NCBI GenBank assembly: GCA_947473355.1
Contig: CANJCQ010000028.1
Coordinates: 1-46,981 of the forward strand
Length of the DNA stretch: 46,981 nt
DNA from: Sphingomonadaceae bacterium
Lineage (GTDB): Bacteria; Pseudomonadota; Alphaproteobacteria; Sphingomonadales; Sphingomonadaceae
Direction: 5' to 3'
The translations under genes were made by a program, and so were the position numbers. Positions 23,434 to 32,567 of the stretch are shown piece by piece; the stretch's first letter is position 1, and each line of letters starts with the position of its first letter. The notes beneath the pieces were generated by a model. It ran no database searches. It had not been told where the DNA came from and saw nothing but the letters and a program-made list of their open reading frames with translations.

Positions 23434-24015
23434 CAAATCCCCCCCCCGGCTGAATAGAGATCTAAGGACCTTAGCGACTGCTTGTATTAAGTCGACCGTA
23501 TCCCCGGTTTTCTGGCTCTCCCTAATCGGAATTTAGGCCGAACGCTTCGGCCAGCTGGGAGGCGCAAATTCCTGGAAATCTGCCAGTTTCTTTGACCGTA
23601 ACGTTTCCGATGAGCTTCGGGTAAAAAGAGACAAACCGGCTTTAGAGACTGATTTCGCCGCTTGAGGCAGTCTCTGCGCTTCGGTCGGGCCTACAGGAAC
23701 GGCGCGGTTCTGCGCCATTTCCAGGCCCATCAGGGCTATATTACTTTGTTTTCAAGGAGATGTTGGCGGTGGGTGGAGTCATCTGCGAACCGCTCTCCCC
23801 ATCTGTTATCCCTGTTATTCCCTGTTTTTGCGCGATTTCGCCTGAAAAACAGGCCCTCCGGGCCACCTCAGGACGCTGATGCTTCAAAAATATACATCAT
23901 TCCATAGACTTGTGAAGCACACGTCAGAATCGCGAAAACAGGGCTGAAATATGAAATAACAGGGCCATATCAGGCTGGTATCAGGAGCAATCGCGCCTGT
24001 TCAGATGGACCGCAC
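23434..24015. other. Gene-free, repeat-rich spacer
   Basis: No convincing gene is seen. The 3' half carries tandem CTGTTAT/CCCTGTT-type repeats and inverted copies (23800-23962, listed separately). A short minus-strand open frame (23533-23730) lacks a ribosome binding site. Similar gene-free sequence with CCCTGTT repeats is, from memory, scattered in alphaproteobacterial genomes near mobile DNA. Confidence 0.5.
23800..23962. repeat. CCCTGTT direct and inverted repeat cluster
   Basis: ATCTGTTAT, CCCTGTTAT (23810-23818) and CCCTGTTTT (23820-23828) are tandem at about 10-base spacing. Inverted forms occur as AAAAACAGG near 23837-23845, AAAACAGGG near 23936 and AATAACAGGG near 23955. A site for a recombinase or replication protein is possible. 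Confidence 0.55.
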
Positions 24016-24687
24016 ATGCATACCCAACGTGTTCTCAATCTCGGACCGGCGCTGATGCCGGATTTCATGACGGGAGCGTTGTTCCATTCGATCCTCGCGT
24101 GGCCGACGACAGAGGAGATGTGCAATTTTCACCGAGTTAGCGAAGAGCTGATGGCGGGGACGATCCGTCTTACCAAGGCAGAGGACCCTGGCTTGGCCAG
24201 ATCAGTCATAGTTCAATGGCCACAGCACAACTGGCCGTCGATCGAAGCGCGCGCGCAAAAGCCAAAGTCTGCATTGGGCTATTTGGATAAGCGACTCAGG
24301 CAGCGCATGGCCGCCGCTCGTGCAGGTATCGGAAAGATGCACGAGCAAATCTTCCGCATCGCAGCTGTCTTACCTCCGGAGATGACCGCTTTGTCCATCG
24401 ACCAGCTGTGCACGTTGATAAGAGGTGACGTCTCAATCGACGATCGGGAAAACATTGAGAAGCACGTCTGGCGCAAGTCCCTACCGATCGTGCACCTGGC
24501 GATGGCAACGCAACTCATGCTTGCAGGCAAATATGGAGACCGTTCCAAGCTTGGGTGTGACCTGCAAGACATCGATTTCTATCGCGAGGCAGTCCGGATT
24601 GCTCAGCTACTTGAATCGGTGGTTCACAACCACCCTGAGGTTTCGATCATCCACGATCGGCTGACCCTGATCCGCTGGTGCGAATAA
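24016..24687 (+). CDS. Hypothetical protein, 223 aa
   Basis: No family recognised. The sequence is soluble and mainly helical with a tryptophan-rich middle (IVQWPQHNWPSIEARAQKPK) and a basic helix LGYLDKRLRQRMAAARAG. It is 80 bases before the ParB-methyltransferase in the same direction and follows the repeat-rich spacer. It may be a companion of the methyltransferase/terminase module. The codon use is like its neighbours, and no strong ribosome binding site is seen at the ATG. Confidence 0.5.
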   Translation: MHTQRVLNLGPALMPDFMTGALFHSILAWPTTEEMCNFHRVSEELMAGTIRLTKAEDPGLARSVIVQWPQHNWPSIEARAQKPKSALGYLDKRLRQRMAAARAGIGKMHEQIFRIAAVLPPEMTALSIDQLCTLIRGDVSIDDRENIEKHVWRKSLPIVHLAMATQLMLAGKYGDRSKLGCDLQDIDFYREAVRIAQLLESVVHNHPEVSIIHDRLTLIRWCE

Positions 24688-24767
24688 CGAGAAATCGAAC
24701 TTTTACCCTACCAGTCTCGTAAAATTGGTGATCATTAGGCGGCTCTTCAAACCGTGGAGCCGTAAAA

Positions 24768-26126
24768 ATGCCTACCTTTCTTCCGGCGCGCCGCAACGCG
24801 CAGCTGCAGATTGAATATCTCAGCATTACCAGCCTCACTCCCATGCCGGGCGCGCCGCGCCAGCACCCCAAGTCCCAGATCCGCGCCCTGACCAAGTCCT
24901 TCGAGGCGTTTGGTCAAGTGCTGCCCATCCTGATCGATGCCGAATGCCGCATCATCTCCGGCCACGCCCAGTGGGAGGTCGCCAAGCGGCTCGGCATGCC
25001 CGAGGTGATGGTGATCCGCATCGAACATCTGACCGAAACGCAGACCAAGGCGCTGATGGTAGCGCTGAACCGGCTGGGGGACCTGTCGAAGTGGGACGAG
25101 CCGGCACTGAGCACCATTCTGCTCGAACTCCACACCGTCGACCTCGACTTTGACATCGAAGCGACCGGCTTCACCGAGATTGAGATTGAGCTCAGAATCG
25201 AAGGCCTCGACGGTGACAGTACCGCCGAGGAGGACGATGTCATTGTCGGCACTGGTCAGGCCATCACTCAACCGGGCGATCTGTGGCAGCTCGGCAATCA
25301 CCGCCTGCTCTGTGCAAATGCACTGGAGGAGGCGAACTGGTCCCTGCTTATGGGCTCGGATCTGGCGGCGTTGGTGGTGACTGACCCGCCCTATAACGTT
25401 CCTATCGACGGCCACGTTTCGGGTCTGGGCAAGCATAAGCACCGTGAGTTCGCCATGGCCGTCGGTGAGATGAACCCAGGTGAGTTCACTTCCTTCCTGC
25501 GCACCGCCATGATGCAAGCGCACCAATGGTCGATACCGGGATCAGTCCACTATTGGGCGATGGATTGGCGGCATGTGGTCGAGATCGGCGGCGCAGGCGT
25601 TGCCGCATACGAGCGCTTCCTCAACATGGCGGTCTGGGTCAAGAATCAGCCCGGAATGGGCAGCTTCTATCGCTCCCAGCACGAGTTGTTCTTTATCTTC
25701 GCCAAAGGTGGGGCGCCCTCGAAAAATAACGTGCAGCTTGGCCGCTTTGGCCGCTCGCGCTCGAACGTCTGGAACTACTCCTCTGCTGCTAGCCTCGCCC
25801 GCACGGCCGAAGAGGGCAACCCGCTAGCAATGCATCCGACCGTCAAACCGTTGGCGCTGTTCTGCGACATTCTGCTCGATGCCAGCGTTAAAGGTGATAT
25901 CGTTGTGGATCCCTTCGCCGGCTCGGGAACTTGCCTGATCGCCGCCGAGAAGCTCGGGCGGGTTGCCCGCGGCATCGAGATGGATCCTCTCTACTGCGAC
26001 ACCATAATCCGGCGCTGGCAGCATTGGACCGGCGAGACTGCCGTGCGCGTCGCCGATGGCATGACCTTCTCTGCACTCGAGGCAGAAACCGAAGCCGGCG
26101 CCGCCGAGGAAAGGAGTGTGGCATGA
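24768..26126 (+). CDS. ParB-like / DNA adenine methyltransferase fusion
   Basis: This 452-residue protein joins a ParB/Srx N-terminal domain (residues ~14-110, with RIISGHAQWEVAKRLGMPEV as the ParB box) to a beta-class DNA methyltransferase. Motif IV is TDPPYN (205-210), typical of N6-adenine or N4-cytosine enzymes, and motif I is DPFAGSGT (about 380-388) near the C-terminus. Such fusions are common in phages and mobile elements, where they modify phage DNA against host restriction. No restriction nuclease is adjacent, so it is an orphan methyltransferase. It overlaps the DUF5681 start (ATGA). Confidence 0.85.
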   Translation: MPTFLPARRNAQLQIEYLSITSLTPMPGAPRQHPKSQIRALTKSFEAFGQVLPILIDAECRIISGHAQWEVAKRLGMPEVMVIRIEHLTETQTKALMVALNRLGDLSKWDEPALSTILLELHTVDLDFDIEATGFTEIEIELRIEGLDGDSTAEEDDVIVGTGQAITQPGDLWQLGNHRLLCANALEEANWSLLMGSDLAALVVTDPPYNVPIDGHVSGLGKHKHREFAMAVGEMNPGEFTSFLRTAMMQAHQWSIPGSVHYWAMDWRHVVEIGGAGVAAYERFLNMAVWVKNQPGMGSFYRSQHELFFIFAKGGAPSKNNVQLGRFGRSRSNVWNYSSAASLARTAEEGNPLAMHPTVKPLALFCDILLDASVKGDIVVDPFAGSGTCLIAAEKLGRVARGIEMDPLYCDTIIRRWQHWTGETAVRVADGMTFSALEAETEAGAAEERSVA

Positions 26127-26512
26127 ACACCGACCGCGACAATGCCGGGCGTTTCCGCCCCGGCGCTTCCAGCCCCAACCCCAAGGGACGCCCGAAGAAA
26201 GCCCGCGGCGTCGACGCTGCCATGCTGGGGGCACTTTCAGAGAAGGTGGTCGTCACCGAGCAGGGGAAGCGCAGCCTCAAGTCCAAGCTCGACATCACCG
26301 CCGCCCAGATCGCCAACAAGGGTGCGGGCGGTGATCTGCGCGCGGCCAAAATGGCGCTCGATCAGGCCCGCAAGGCAGAGGAGCGCGCCGAAGCCGAGAC
26401 CATCCGGGCGCCCATCATGACCGAGGCCGACCATGAAATCGCTGCGCGTGTCATCGCGCGACTCAAGACAATCATTCTCGAAGGAAATTCCCATGACCAT
26501 CCCGAAGCCTGA
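26123..26512 (+). CDS. DUF5681 protein
   Basis: This 129-residue protein opens with the DUF5681 signature: NAGRFRPGASSPNPKGRPKK, a basic Gly/Pro-rich segment, followed by helices. DUF5681 proteins regularly precede terminase large subunits and may act as, or in place of, a small terminase subunit; this is not proven. The ATG at 26123-26125 has AAGGAG seven bases upstream, overlaps the methyltransferase stop by four bases, and the gene runs 20 bases into TerL. Confidence 0.8.
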   Translation: MNTDRDNAGRFRPGASSPNPKGRPKKARGVDAAMLGALSEKVVVTEQGKRSLKSKLDITAAQIANKGAGGDLRAAKMALDQARKAEERAEAETIRAPIMTEADHEIAARVIARLKTIILEGNSHDHPEA

Positions 26513-28124
26513 GTTCACTCTCGCCACCGGCGAATACGACGCCATCACCCGGCTCGATTTCTGGACATTCACCCAGCGTGTCTTTGCCGAGCTGACAGGC
26601 GAAACTTTCCAGGACAACTGGCACATCCAGCTGCTGTGCGGCGAAGTCGACCGCATCCGGACCGAGCCCTGCACAAAGCTCGCTATCGCCTTGCCGCCGC
26701 GGAGCCTGAAGTCGATCATCGTCTCGATAGCCCTGCCGGCCTGGTTGCTCGGCCATGATCCAGGCCTGGAGGTAGTGTGCGTCAGCTATGGCCAGGAGCT
26801 GGCCGATCAGCTCTCATCCGATTGTCGGCGCATCATGCTGACCCCGTGGTATCACCGCCTCTTCCCCGCGACCCGGCTCGACAAGCAGGCGGTCAGTCAC
26901 CTCGCTACGACGCAAGGCGGCAAGCGCTATGCCACTTCGGTCGGCGGCACGCTGACCGGCATGGGGGCCGATGTCATCATCGTCGATGACCCGATGAAGC
27001 CCGATGAGGCGCTGTCCGATGCCGAGCGCGGCAAGGCGAACGCCTGGGCGCGCCACACCCTGTTCACCCGGCTCAACAAAAAGTCCGATGACCGCATCAT
27101 CATCGTCCAGCAGCGCCTGCATGAGGACGACATGATCGGTCATGTCATGGCAATCACTGGCTTCGAATTGCTGTCCTTCCCGGCCATCGCGCAGGAGGAC
27201 GAAGAGCATGTCATCCGCACGCCGTTCGGAGATCTCAAGCATTCGCGCAAGACCGGTGAGGCACTGCACCCCGAACGCGAGCCACTCGAAGTGCTGGAAA
27301 AGCAGCGCATGCTGCTTGGCACCGAGTTCTTTGCTGCGCAGTATCTCCAGTCACCGACGCCGCCCGGCGGCGGTCTCATCAAGCTGGCCTGGTTCAACCA
27401 CTTTGACCCAGCGAAGCGGCCGGCCTTCACGCGCATCATCCAGAGCTGGGACTGCGCGGCAAAGACGAAGCAAATGAACGACTACAGCGTTTGCACTACC
27501 TGGGGCGTGACATACAACAAGGAGATCTACCTGTTGCATGTTTTGCGCGTGCGCCTTGAATACCCGGATTTGAGGCGCAAGATGCGGGAGATGGCTGAGC
27601 AGTATCGCGCTGGCACTGTGCTGATCGAGGATACATCAGCAGGTACCCAGCTCATCCAGGAACTCCAGCGCGAGGGGTTCGCGCGCATTTATGCGATCAA
27701 GCCCAAGGGCGAGAAAGCCATGCGCATGGTCGCCCAGACCCCGATGATCGAAGCGGGGCGGGTGTATATCCCCAATGACGCGCCCTGGATGCCCGACTAC
27801 CTGCACGAACTGGCCATGTTCCCGAAGGGCAAGACCGATGATCAGGTCGATTCAACCTCGCAGGCACTTGCCCACATCGGTACGCCAACGCCCGCCGACA
27901 ACTGGATGGAATTTATCCGCTGGGATACCCTGCGCGATTACGGGCTCAAGCCGGAGGACGTCACTGTCACTTTCGACTACATCCATCAGGACACCGAGTT
28001 CACCAGCTGCATGGGGCGCACGGTCCGCCGCGAGGAGGATGGGTTCTATCACTGTGCCCCAGGGGAGTGGGAGAGCTTTCGCGGTATGCAGGGGGTTACG
28101 CTGATTGATGGGGCGGAGTGGTAA
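26493..28124 (+). CDS. terL: Phage terminase large subunit
   Basis: This 543-residue packaging motor-nuclease has an ATPase Walker A-like ALPPRSLKS (about 66-74), Walker B VIIVDDP (about 160-166), and the C-terminal nuclease acidic residues in SWDCA (about 318), LIEDTSAGTQL (about 380) and DDQVD (about 449). Length is normal. The ATG at 26493 has AAGGAA six bases before it. Normally a portal and capsid genes follow; here the next gene is an unrelated kinase 627 bases away, so the packaging module is orphaned. The coding is intact, so either it is recent debris, or it serves a mobile element that borrows capsids. Confidence 0.85.
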   Translation: MTIPKPEFTLATGEYDAITRLDFWTFTQRVFAELTGETFQDNWHIQLLCGEVDRIRTEPCTKLAIALPPRSLKSIIVSIALPAWLLGHDPGLEVVCVSYGQELADQLSSDCRRIMLTPWYHRLFPATRLDKQAVSHLATTQGGKRYATSVGGTLTGMGADVIIVDDPMKPDEALSDAERGKANAWARHTLFTRLNKKSDDRIIIVQQRLHEDDMIGHVMAITGFELLSFPAIAQEDEEHVIRTPFGDLKHSRKTGEALHPEREPLEVLEKQRMLLGTEFFAAQYLQSPTPPGGGLIKLAWFNHFDPAKRPAFTRIIQSWDCAAKTKQMNDYSVCTTWGVTYNKEIYLLHVLRVRLEYPDLRRKMREMAEQYRAGTVLIEDTSAGTQLIQELQREGFARIYAIKPKGEKAMRMVAQTPMIEAGRVYIPNDAPWMPDYLHELAMFPKGKTDDQVDSTSQALAHIGTPTPADNWMEFIRWDTLRDYGLKPEDVTVTFDYIHQDTEFTSCMGRTVRREEDGFYHCAPGEWESFRGMQGVTLIDGAEW

Positions 28125-28750
28125 TGATGTTCCGCCCAAATTGGCGTGCGAGATCCGTGAAGTCTTTTGCATGGACCGCCCGAACTTACTTGACCGGATA
28201 GGGAGTGAAGTCCTCATGATGTCGCCGGATGAGGCCGAATGAGCCACTGGCAGGAGAATCGCAATGCCAAGCCTTCCGGAACGAGCCGCGTCCCAAAGTG
28301 CCACTGACCCGGTTCCATAGCAATACCAACGAGCTCCTCGACCTTGCGCTGACCTCGCCGGTATCCCTGACCAAACACGGACATTTGCAGTGGAAAGCCG
28401 CCAGAGCCGGGTATTGCGACCGGATGGAACAGCTGGCTGCCGGTAACGTGTGACTACCCTCAACCGCCAGCACCTGTTCAGCGCCGATCTGAGCAAGGAT
28501 TTTGCGGCGCGAATTGCGGCGCAAATGCCGAAAGCGGAAGAAATCGCACAGGATCGCGGGAACTTTCAATGGGGGCGGCTTTCTCAAGGTTCATTTTTGC
28601 CTGATTTCATCATCGCGACGATTTCGGGCATCAGGCCCTCGTCCGCGCCCTCGTCGCGCAGTCGGATCAAGCGCAAAATGTGTGCATTTTGTTCTAGCCG
28701 GCTGGCTGCATTTGCTTCACTTTACAATTTTAGTCAGACCGATTGGCCAA
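28125..28750. other. Gene-poor junction between phage module and catabolic genes
   Basis: No gene is called over 626 bases. Short open frames exist on both strands but lack ribosome binding sites. A minus-strand stretch (about 28584-28719) has coding-like codon choice yet no start; it may be a remnant. The kinase promoter probably lies near 28715-28745 (TTTACAATTTTAG). An element boundary is likely within this region. Confidence 0.45.
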
Positions 28751-30046
28751 ATGGATTTCGTAAAGGGAGACAGCACGGGATTTTCCATTCCGGCGCACGG
28801 TCGAGCTCTGCTGAAGGCAGGCGAAGGCTTTCTCACCGATGCCTTCCGCCGCTTCGGGGCGCTTGCGCAAAGCAACAGCGTCACCCGGATCACGGAGTGT
28901 GAGCCTTTCCTTGGCGGAAGTACGGGAACAAAATTGTTGCTCTCGGTAGAATACGAAAGACCCGATCCCGTCCTCCACCGCAACTTATTCGTCAAATTTT
29001 CACGGGATTTCACTGACCCGATCCGTGACTTGGGCCGCCACGAGATGGAATCGGAAGTACGGCTCGCCGCGCTTACCCGGCGCCCGCAGTTTCCGGTCAG
29101 CGTACCGGTTACCTATTTCGCCGACTACCACCGGGAATCCGGCACCGGTGTGCTGATTACCAGCAGGATAAGTTTCGGCAGCCACGGCATCGAGGCGCAG
29201 CACCCAAAGTGCAGCGACTATGCGCTAAGCGAGCCGCTCGACTATTACCGGGCGCTGATTGCCGCACTCGCCAGACTCGCAGCTGCGCACAAGTCCGGGC
29301 CGATCAAGGAGGAAGTAGAAGGGGCATTCCCATTCGACAGGGAGGCTGCGATTGCTGCCGATCCGATCCCATGGGACGCAACTGCCCTCAGCAAACTCGT
29401 GGCCGGGTACGCCGATTTCGCCCGCCGGCGCCCCCAACTCCTGCCCGCATCGATAACCGATCAGACATTCATCGCCAGCTTCGAGCGCGATGCACTGCGG
29501 GTGCTGGAGCACGAACAGGCGATCAAGCGCTTCCTGCATGCGGACAACAGGCTGATCGCGTTGTGCCACTGGAATGCGCAGATCGACAACGCCTGGTTCT
29601 GGCGGGACCCAGCAGGCGCGCTGCATTGCGGGCTGATCGACTGGGGACGAGTGCGCCAGATGAACCTCGCCTATGCCTTGTGGGGCTGCCTGGTGGGGGC
29701 CGACCTGGAGATATGGGAGCATCACCTCGACGAATTGCTGGCGCTCTTTGTTGCCGAATTCACCAGCCATGGTGGTCCCGCGATAACGGCGGCGGAACTG
29801 AAACTCAGCCTGCAGCTCTATGCGGCGACCATCGGCCTTGCCGGGATCATGATCGCGCCGGAGCGGATCCTGCTGCGCCTGCCCGAGGCAGAGTGGGCGT
29901 CTGGACCGGACGATCCCATCATCCGCGCGCATGAGGAAGCGCGTTGCTTCCTCCATATTTTGACGATCTTCCTCAGCCAATGGCGCGCGCAGGACTTCGG
30001 GGCGAGCCTCGCGACCATGCTGGCGATGACCGAAGACCCGGGCTGA
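28751..30046 (+). CDS. APH-like phosphotransferase, altered catalytic loop
   Basis: This 431-residue aminoglycoside-phosphotransferase-fold protein is of the kind often found in sphingomonad catabolic loci. The C-lobe reads LCHWNAQIDNAWFW (about 271-284) then LIDWGRV (295-301). The second matches the metal-binding Asp of the family. In the first, the Brenner-type HxDxxxxN loop has Asn where the catalytic Asp is expected. Family members include LvaA, which phosphorylates 4-hydroxyacyl-CoA in levulinate catabolism, and ACAD10/11 kinase domains; a hydroxyacyl-CoA kinase role is a guess. The ATG at 28751 has a weak ribosome binding site. It converges on the TonB receptor gene. Confidence 0.7.
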   Translation: MDFVKGDSTGFSIPAHGRALLKAGEGFLTDAFRRFGALAQSNSVTRITECEPFLGGSTGTKLLLSVEYERPDPVLHRNLFVKFSRDFTDPIRDLGRHEMESEVRLAALTRRPQFPVSVPVTYFADYHRESGTGVLITSRISFGSHGIEAQHPKCSDYALSEPLDYYRALIAALARLAAAHKSGPIKEEVEGAFPFDREAAIAADPIPWDATALSKLVAGYADFARRRPQLLPASITDQTFIASFERDALRVLEHEQAIKRFLHADNRLIALCHWNAQIDNAWFWRDPAGALHCGLIDWGRVRQMNLAYALWGCLVGADLEIWEHHLDELLALFVAEFTSHGGPAITAAELKLSLQLYAATIGLAGIMIAPERILLRLPEAEWASGPDDPIIRAHEEARCFLHILTIFLSQWRAQDFGASLATMLAMTEDPG

Positions 30047-30049
30047 CCA

Positions 30050-30073
30050 GTCCGGAGCGCTACCCCTCCGGAC
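30050..30073. terminator. Hairpin between convergent kinase and TonB receptor genes
   Basis: GTCCGGAG (30050-30057) and CTCCGGAC (30066-30073) pair perfectly around an 8-base loop, with two further pairs after a mismatch. It lies 4 bases past the kinase stop and could serve both converging transcripts; no T-run is obvious. Confidence 0.55.
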
Positions 30074-30096
30074 CGGCCCATCACCCTGTAGTCAGA

Positions 30097-32442
30097 TCAG
30101 AATTTCACGCCGAGCGAAACTCCGTAGGTCGCCGGCGGCGCCCAGACGTTGCCGATGCCTAGCGTCGTGAACAGTACCTGCGATTCGTAACGCTTGTTGG
30201 TCACGTTGTCGCCATAGACCGCGACGGTGAACCGTTCGCTGGGATCGACCCACTGCGCCCGCAGCGAAAGCAAGGCATAGCCGTTCTGTTTGAACTGCTG
30301 CTCCGGGTCGGCGAAGAACGACGAAGTGTAATAGAGGTTGCCCGACAGGGTCGCCTTGCCCTGCGCAACATCGAAGCCATAGCTCGCACCAATGTTGCCG
30401 GAGAATTCCGGCGAACGCTGCATCTTGTAGCCTGAGGCATCGGTCGATGCCTGGATGATGCCGCCCGGACCGGAACCGCCCAACGCGATCGGCACGCACC
30501 ACATGGCAGTTCCAGCTGCTGCTGCAGGATCGCACCAGGTGTAATAGGGCGCGTTCTTGAAGCTTTTGTAGCGTGCATGGGTCCATGCGCCGCCACCGTT
30601 GACGGTAAAGGCGCTGCTCATCCGGTAGCGAAACTGGGCTTCGAGGCCGTAGATTTCCGAGGACGCGGCATTGGTGATCTGCGCCGCACCGGCCTGGTAG
30701 CTCGACACCTGCAGGTTCTTGTAATCATAGTAGAACCCGGCAGCCTCGAACGAGAAGGTGCGGTTATCGAACTTCACACCCGTTTCAAACGCGTTGATCG
30801 TTTCGGGCTTGATGGTCTGCTGCGAGAGGCCCCCGACATTGAGTAACCCGGCCTTGTAGCCGCGCGTATAGGAAGCATAGATGCTGGTTTCCTCGCTGGG
30901 CTTGAAGCGAATGACAAAGCGTGGGGTGACTGTGTTGTTCTTCAGCGTATTGACAGCGACGCGGGTCTGGTCGGGAAATGGCGCGCTGCAATTGGCAACA
31001 AAGCAGACCGGCTGGCCCTGGGGCCCTGTGTAGCTGAAGGTGAACGGGTTGGTGAGGAAATAGGAATTGCCCACCTCGTCGTGGCTATACCGCGCACCGG
31101 CCGTGATGAAGAGTTTGTCACTCACCTGGTAGGTCGCGTCGAGGAAAGCCGCCACGGACTTGGTTGTCGTGCCCGAACCGCCGAAACGGATAAACGGCGC
31201 GCCGCCGAACGAGGCGTTCACCGGATTCCAGGTATCTTCGTACTGGAAGTAGTTCAGCCCGGCAGTCCACTGCAGCCGCGATCCCGGCTTGGAATTGAGC
31301 AGGAACTCCTGCGAAATGGTCTTGTCGTAAATGCCGACCAGAATTCCGAAAGCAGGGATGGCTGTCGCGTCGAGATCGCCGTGATAGGGCGCGCTGTCTT
31401 TCCGCCACTGGGTGTAGGAGGTCAGATCGGCAAAGCCCAGATCTGCCTTGAGCGTGGCCTGGATGCTGTCGATCTTGACGTGGTTGTCGGTCAAGGCGTC
31501 GAGCGCGATCTCTCCCGGCTTGGTTGTGTAGGTGCTGGCCGGAAAGTAGAAGCCGGCAAGAGCCAGTCCCTTGGAACTCTGCACGCCGTAGAAGGCGCGG
31601 CCTGCCGCCGAAACCTTGTCGAGGAAGCCGGCGCTGCCCGATTTATCGACATAGATGTTGACCAACTGCGTGGTCGGATCGTTGTTCTCGGTATGCGAGT
31701 AGCGCACCAGCAGCGAGACATTGTCGCTTATCTGAGCCTTCAGGCCAGCGCGGATCGACCAGTTCTCGTATTTGCCGACCTTGTTGTTCTTGCCGAGGAT
31801 GTCGGTAAAATATCCATCGCCGCGGCGGTACAGCCCCTCGATATCGAAGGCCAGATTCTCGCTGAGGCCGGTGGTCATGTAGGCCTGCGCCGTCAGCGCG
31901 TTGAACCGGCCGTACTGCAACTTGACCTCGCCCGAGGTATTGGTGCTGGGATCGGCAGAAGTCACCAGGATGGCGCCGCCGGTGGTGTTACGACCGAACA
32001 GCGTACCCTGCGGCCCCTTCAGCACCTGAATATTCCTGACCTTCATCAGCTGCAGGTCGGCGGCATTGGCATTCGCCTGGAAGAAGCCATCCACATAGAT
32101 CGCCACATTGGGGCCAGCGCCGGAAGTCGAGATTGCCGTGCCAACGCCGCGAATGGTCGGCTGCATGCCGGGCCCCTGCGTGTCGAAGCGCAGGCCCGGG
32201 GTCAGCTTGGCGGTATCTGACAGGGCATTGACATTCGCGGTGGCCAACTGGTCGTTGCCCAGTGTAGTCACCGAGATTGGAACATCAACCGAGCGCTCGT
32301 CGCGGCGCTGCGCGGTAACGACGATTTCTGGTGCATCGGCACCGGCAGGGTTGTCTTGGGCACTTGCCCCAGTGGGGATTAGAGCAATGGCGTTCACCAA
32401 GGCAATCGCCGATGCGCCTAATTTGAATGTCTGATTCCTCAT
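30097..32442 (-). CDS. TonB-dependent outer-membrane receptor
   Basis: This 781-residue receptor of the FecA/CirA-like sphingomonad type imports a hydrophobic or large substrate across the outer membrane. It has a signal peptide (residues 1-29, ending ASAQD), a TonB box EIVVTAQRR, a plug domain with RGVGTAIST and LKGPQGTLFGRNTTGGAI, and a beta-barrel ending in Phe (GVSLGVKF), as expected. The ATG at 32440-32442 has AAGGGA about nine bases upstream; in-frame codons further upstream give a non-signal extension and are rejected. It lies 125 bases downstream of the SDR gene in the same direction, so likely co-transcribed. The ligand is unknown. Confidence 0.85.
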   Translation of the reverse strand: MRNQTFKLGASAIALVNAIALIPTGASAQDNPAGADAPEIVVTAQRRDERSVDVPISVTTLGNDQLATANVNALSDTAKLTPGLRFDTQGPGMQPTIRGVGTAISTSGAGPNVAIYVDGFFQANANAADLQLMKVRNIQVLKGPQGTLFGRNTTGGAILVTSADPSTNTSGEVKLQYGRFNALTAQAYMTTGLSENLAFDIEGLYRRGDGYFTDILGKNNKVGKYENWSIRAGLKAQISDNVSLLVRYSHTENNDPTTQLVNIYVDKSGSAGFLDKVSAAGRAFYGVQSSKGLALAGFYFPASTYTTKPGEIALDALTDNHVKIDSIQATLKADLGFADLTSYTQWRKDSAPYHGDLDATAIPAFGILVGIYDKTISQEFLLNSKPGSRLQWTAGLNYFQYEDTWNPVNASFGGAPFIRFGGSGTTTKSVAAFLDATYQVSDKLFITAGARYSHDEVGNSYFLTNPFTFSYTGPQGQPVCFVANCSAPFPDQTRVAVNTLKNNTVTPRFVIRFKPSEETSIYASYTRGYKAGLLNVGGLSQQTIKPETINAFETGVKFDNRTFSFEAAGFYYDYKNLQVSSYQAGAAQITNAASSEIYGLEAQFRYRMSSAFTVNGGGAWTHARYKSFKNAPYYTWCDPAAAAGTAMWCVPIALGGSGPGGIIQASTDASGYKMQRSPEFSGNIGASYGFDVAQGKATLSGNLYYTSSFFADPEQQFKQNGYALLSLRAQWVDPSERFTVAVYGDNVTNKRYESQVLFTTLGIGNVWAPPATYGVSLGVKF

Positions 32443-32567
32443 TTCAATATTTCCCTTTTGATCATTTTGTTGTGAATGCGTATTCGTCTTGTTGCCTTGT
32501 GCTGGATCAACTTCGCTGGTGCGCCTTTTCAAAGCTGCGTTTCGTCATCGGTTGATTCTCTACGTGG

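Noticed and set aside
23533..23730. 65-residue minus-strand open frame in the spacer
   Set aside because: No ribosome binding site, low-complexity Ser/Ala/Lys composition, and the region otherwise looks like repeat debris.
23800..23962. CRISPR array
   Set aside because: Repeats are short (about 9-10 bases), adjacent or irregular, with no equal-length spacers and no cas genes in the window.
27852..28496. 214-residue minus-strand open frame at the end of terL
   Set aside because: It overlaps terL and has no domain or ribosome binding site.
28584..28719. Minus-strand coding-like stretch with no start codon
   Set aside because: Codon choice looks coding (LRDEGADEGLMPEIVAMM) but there is no start or partner; kept only as a possible remnant.
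31081..32220. 379-residue plus-strand open frame inside the TonB receptor
   Set aside because: It is the antisense shadow of a clearly homologous receptor.
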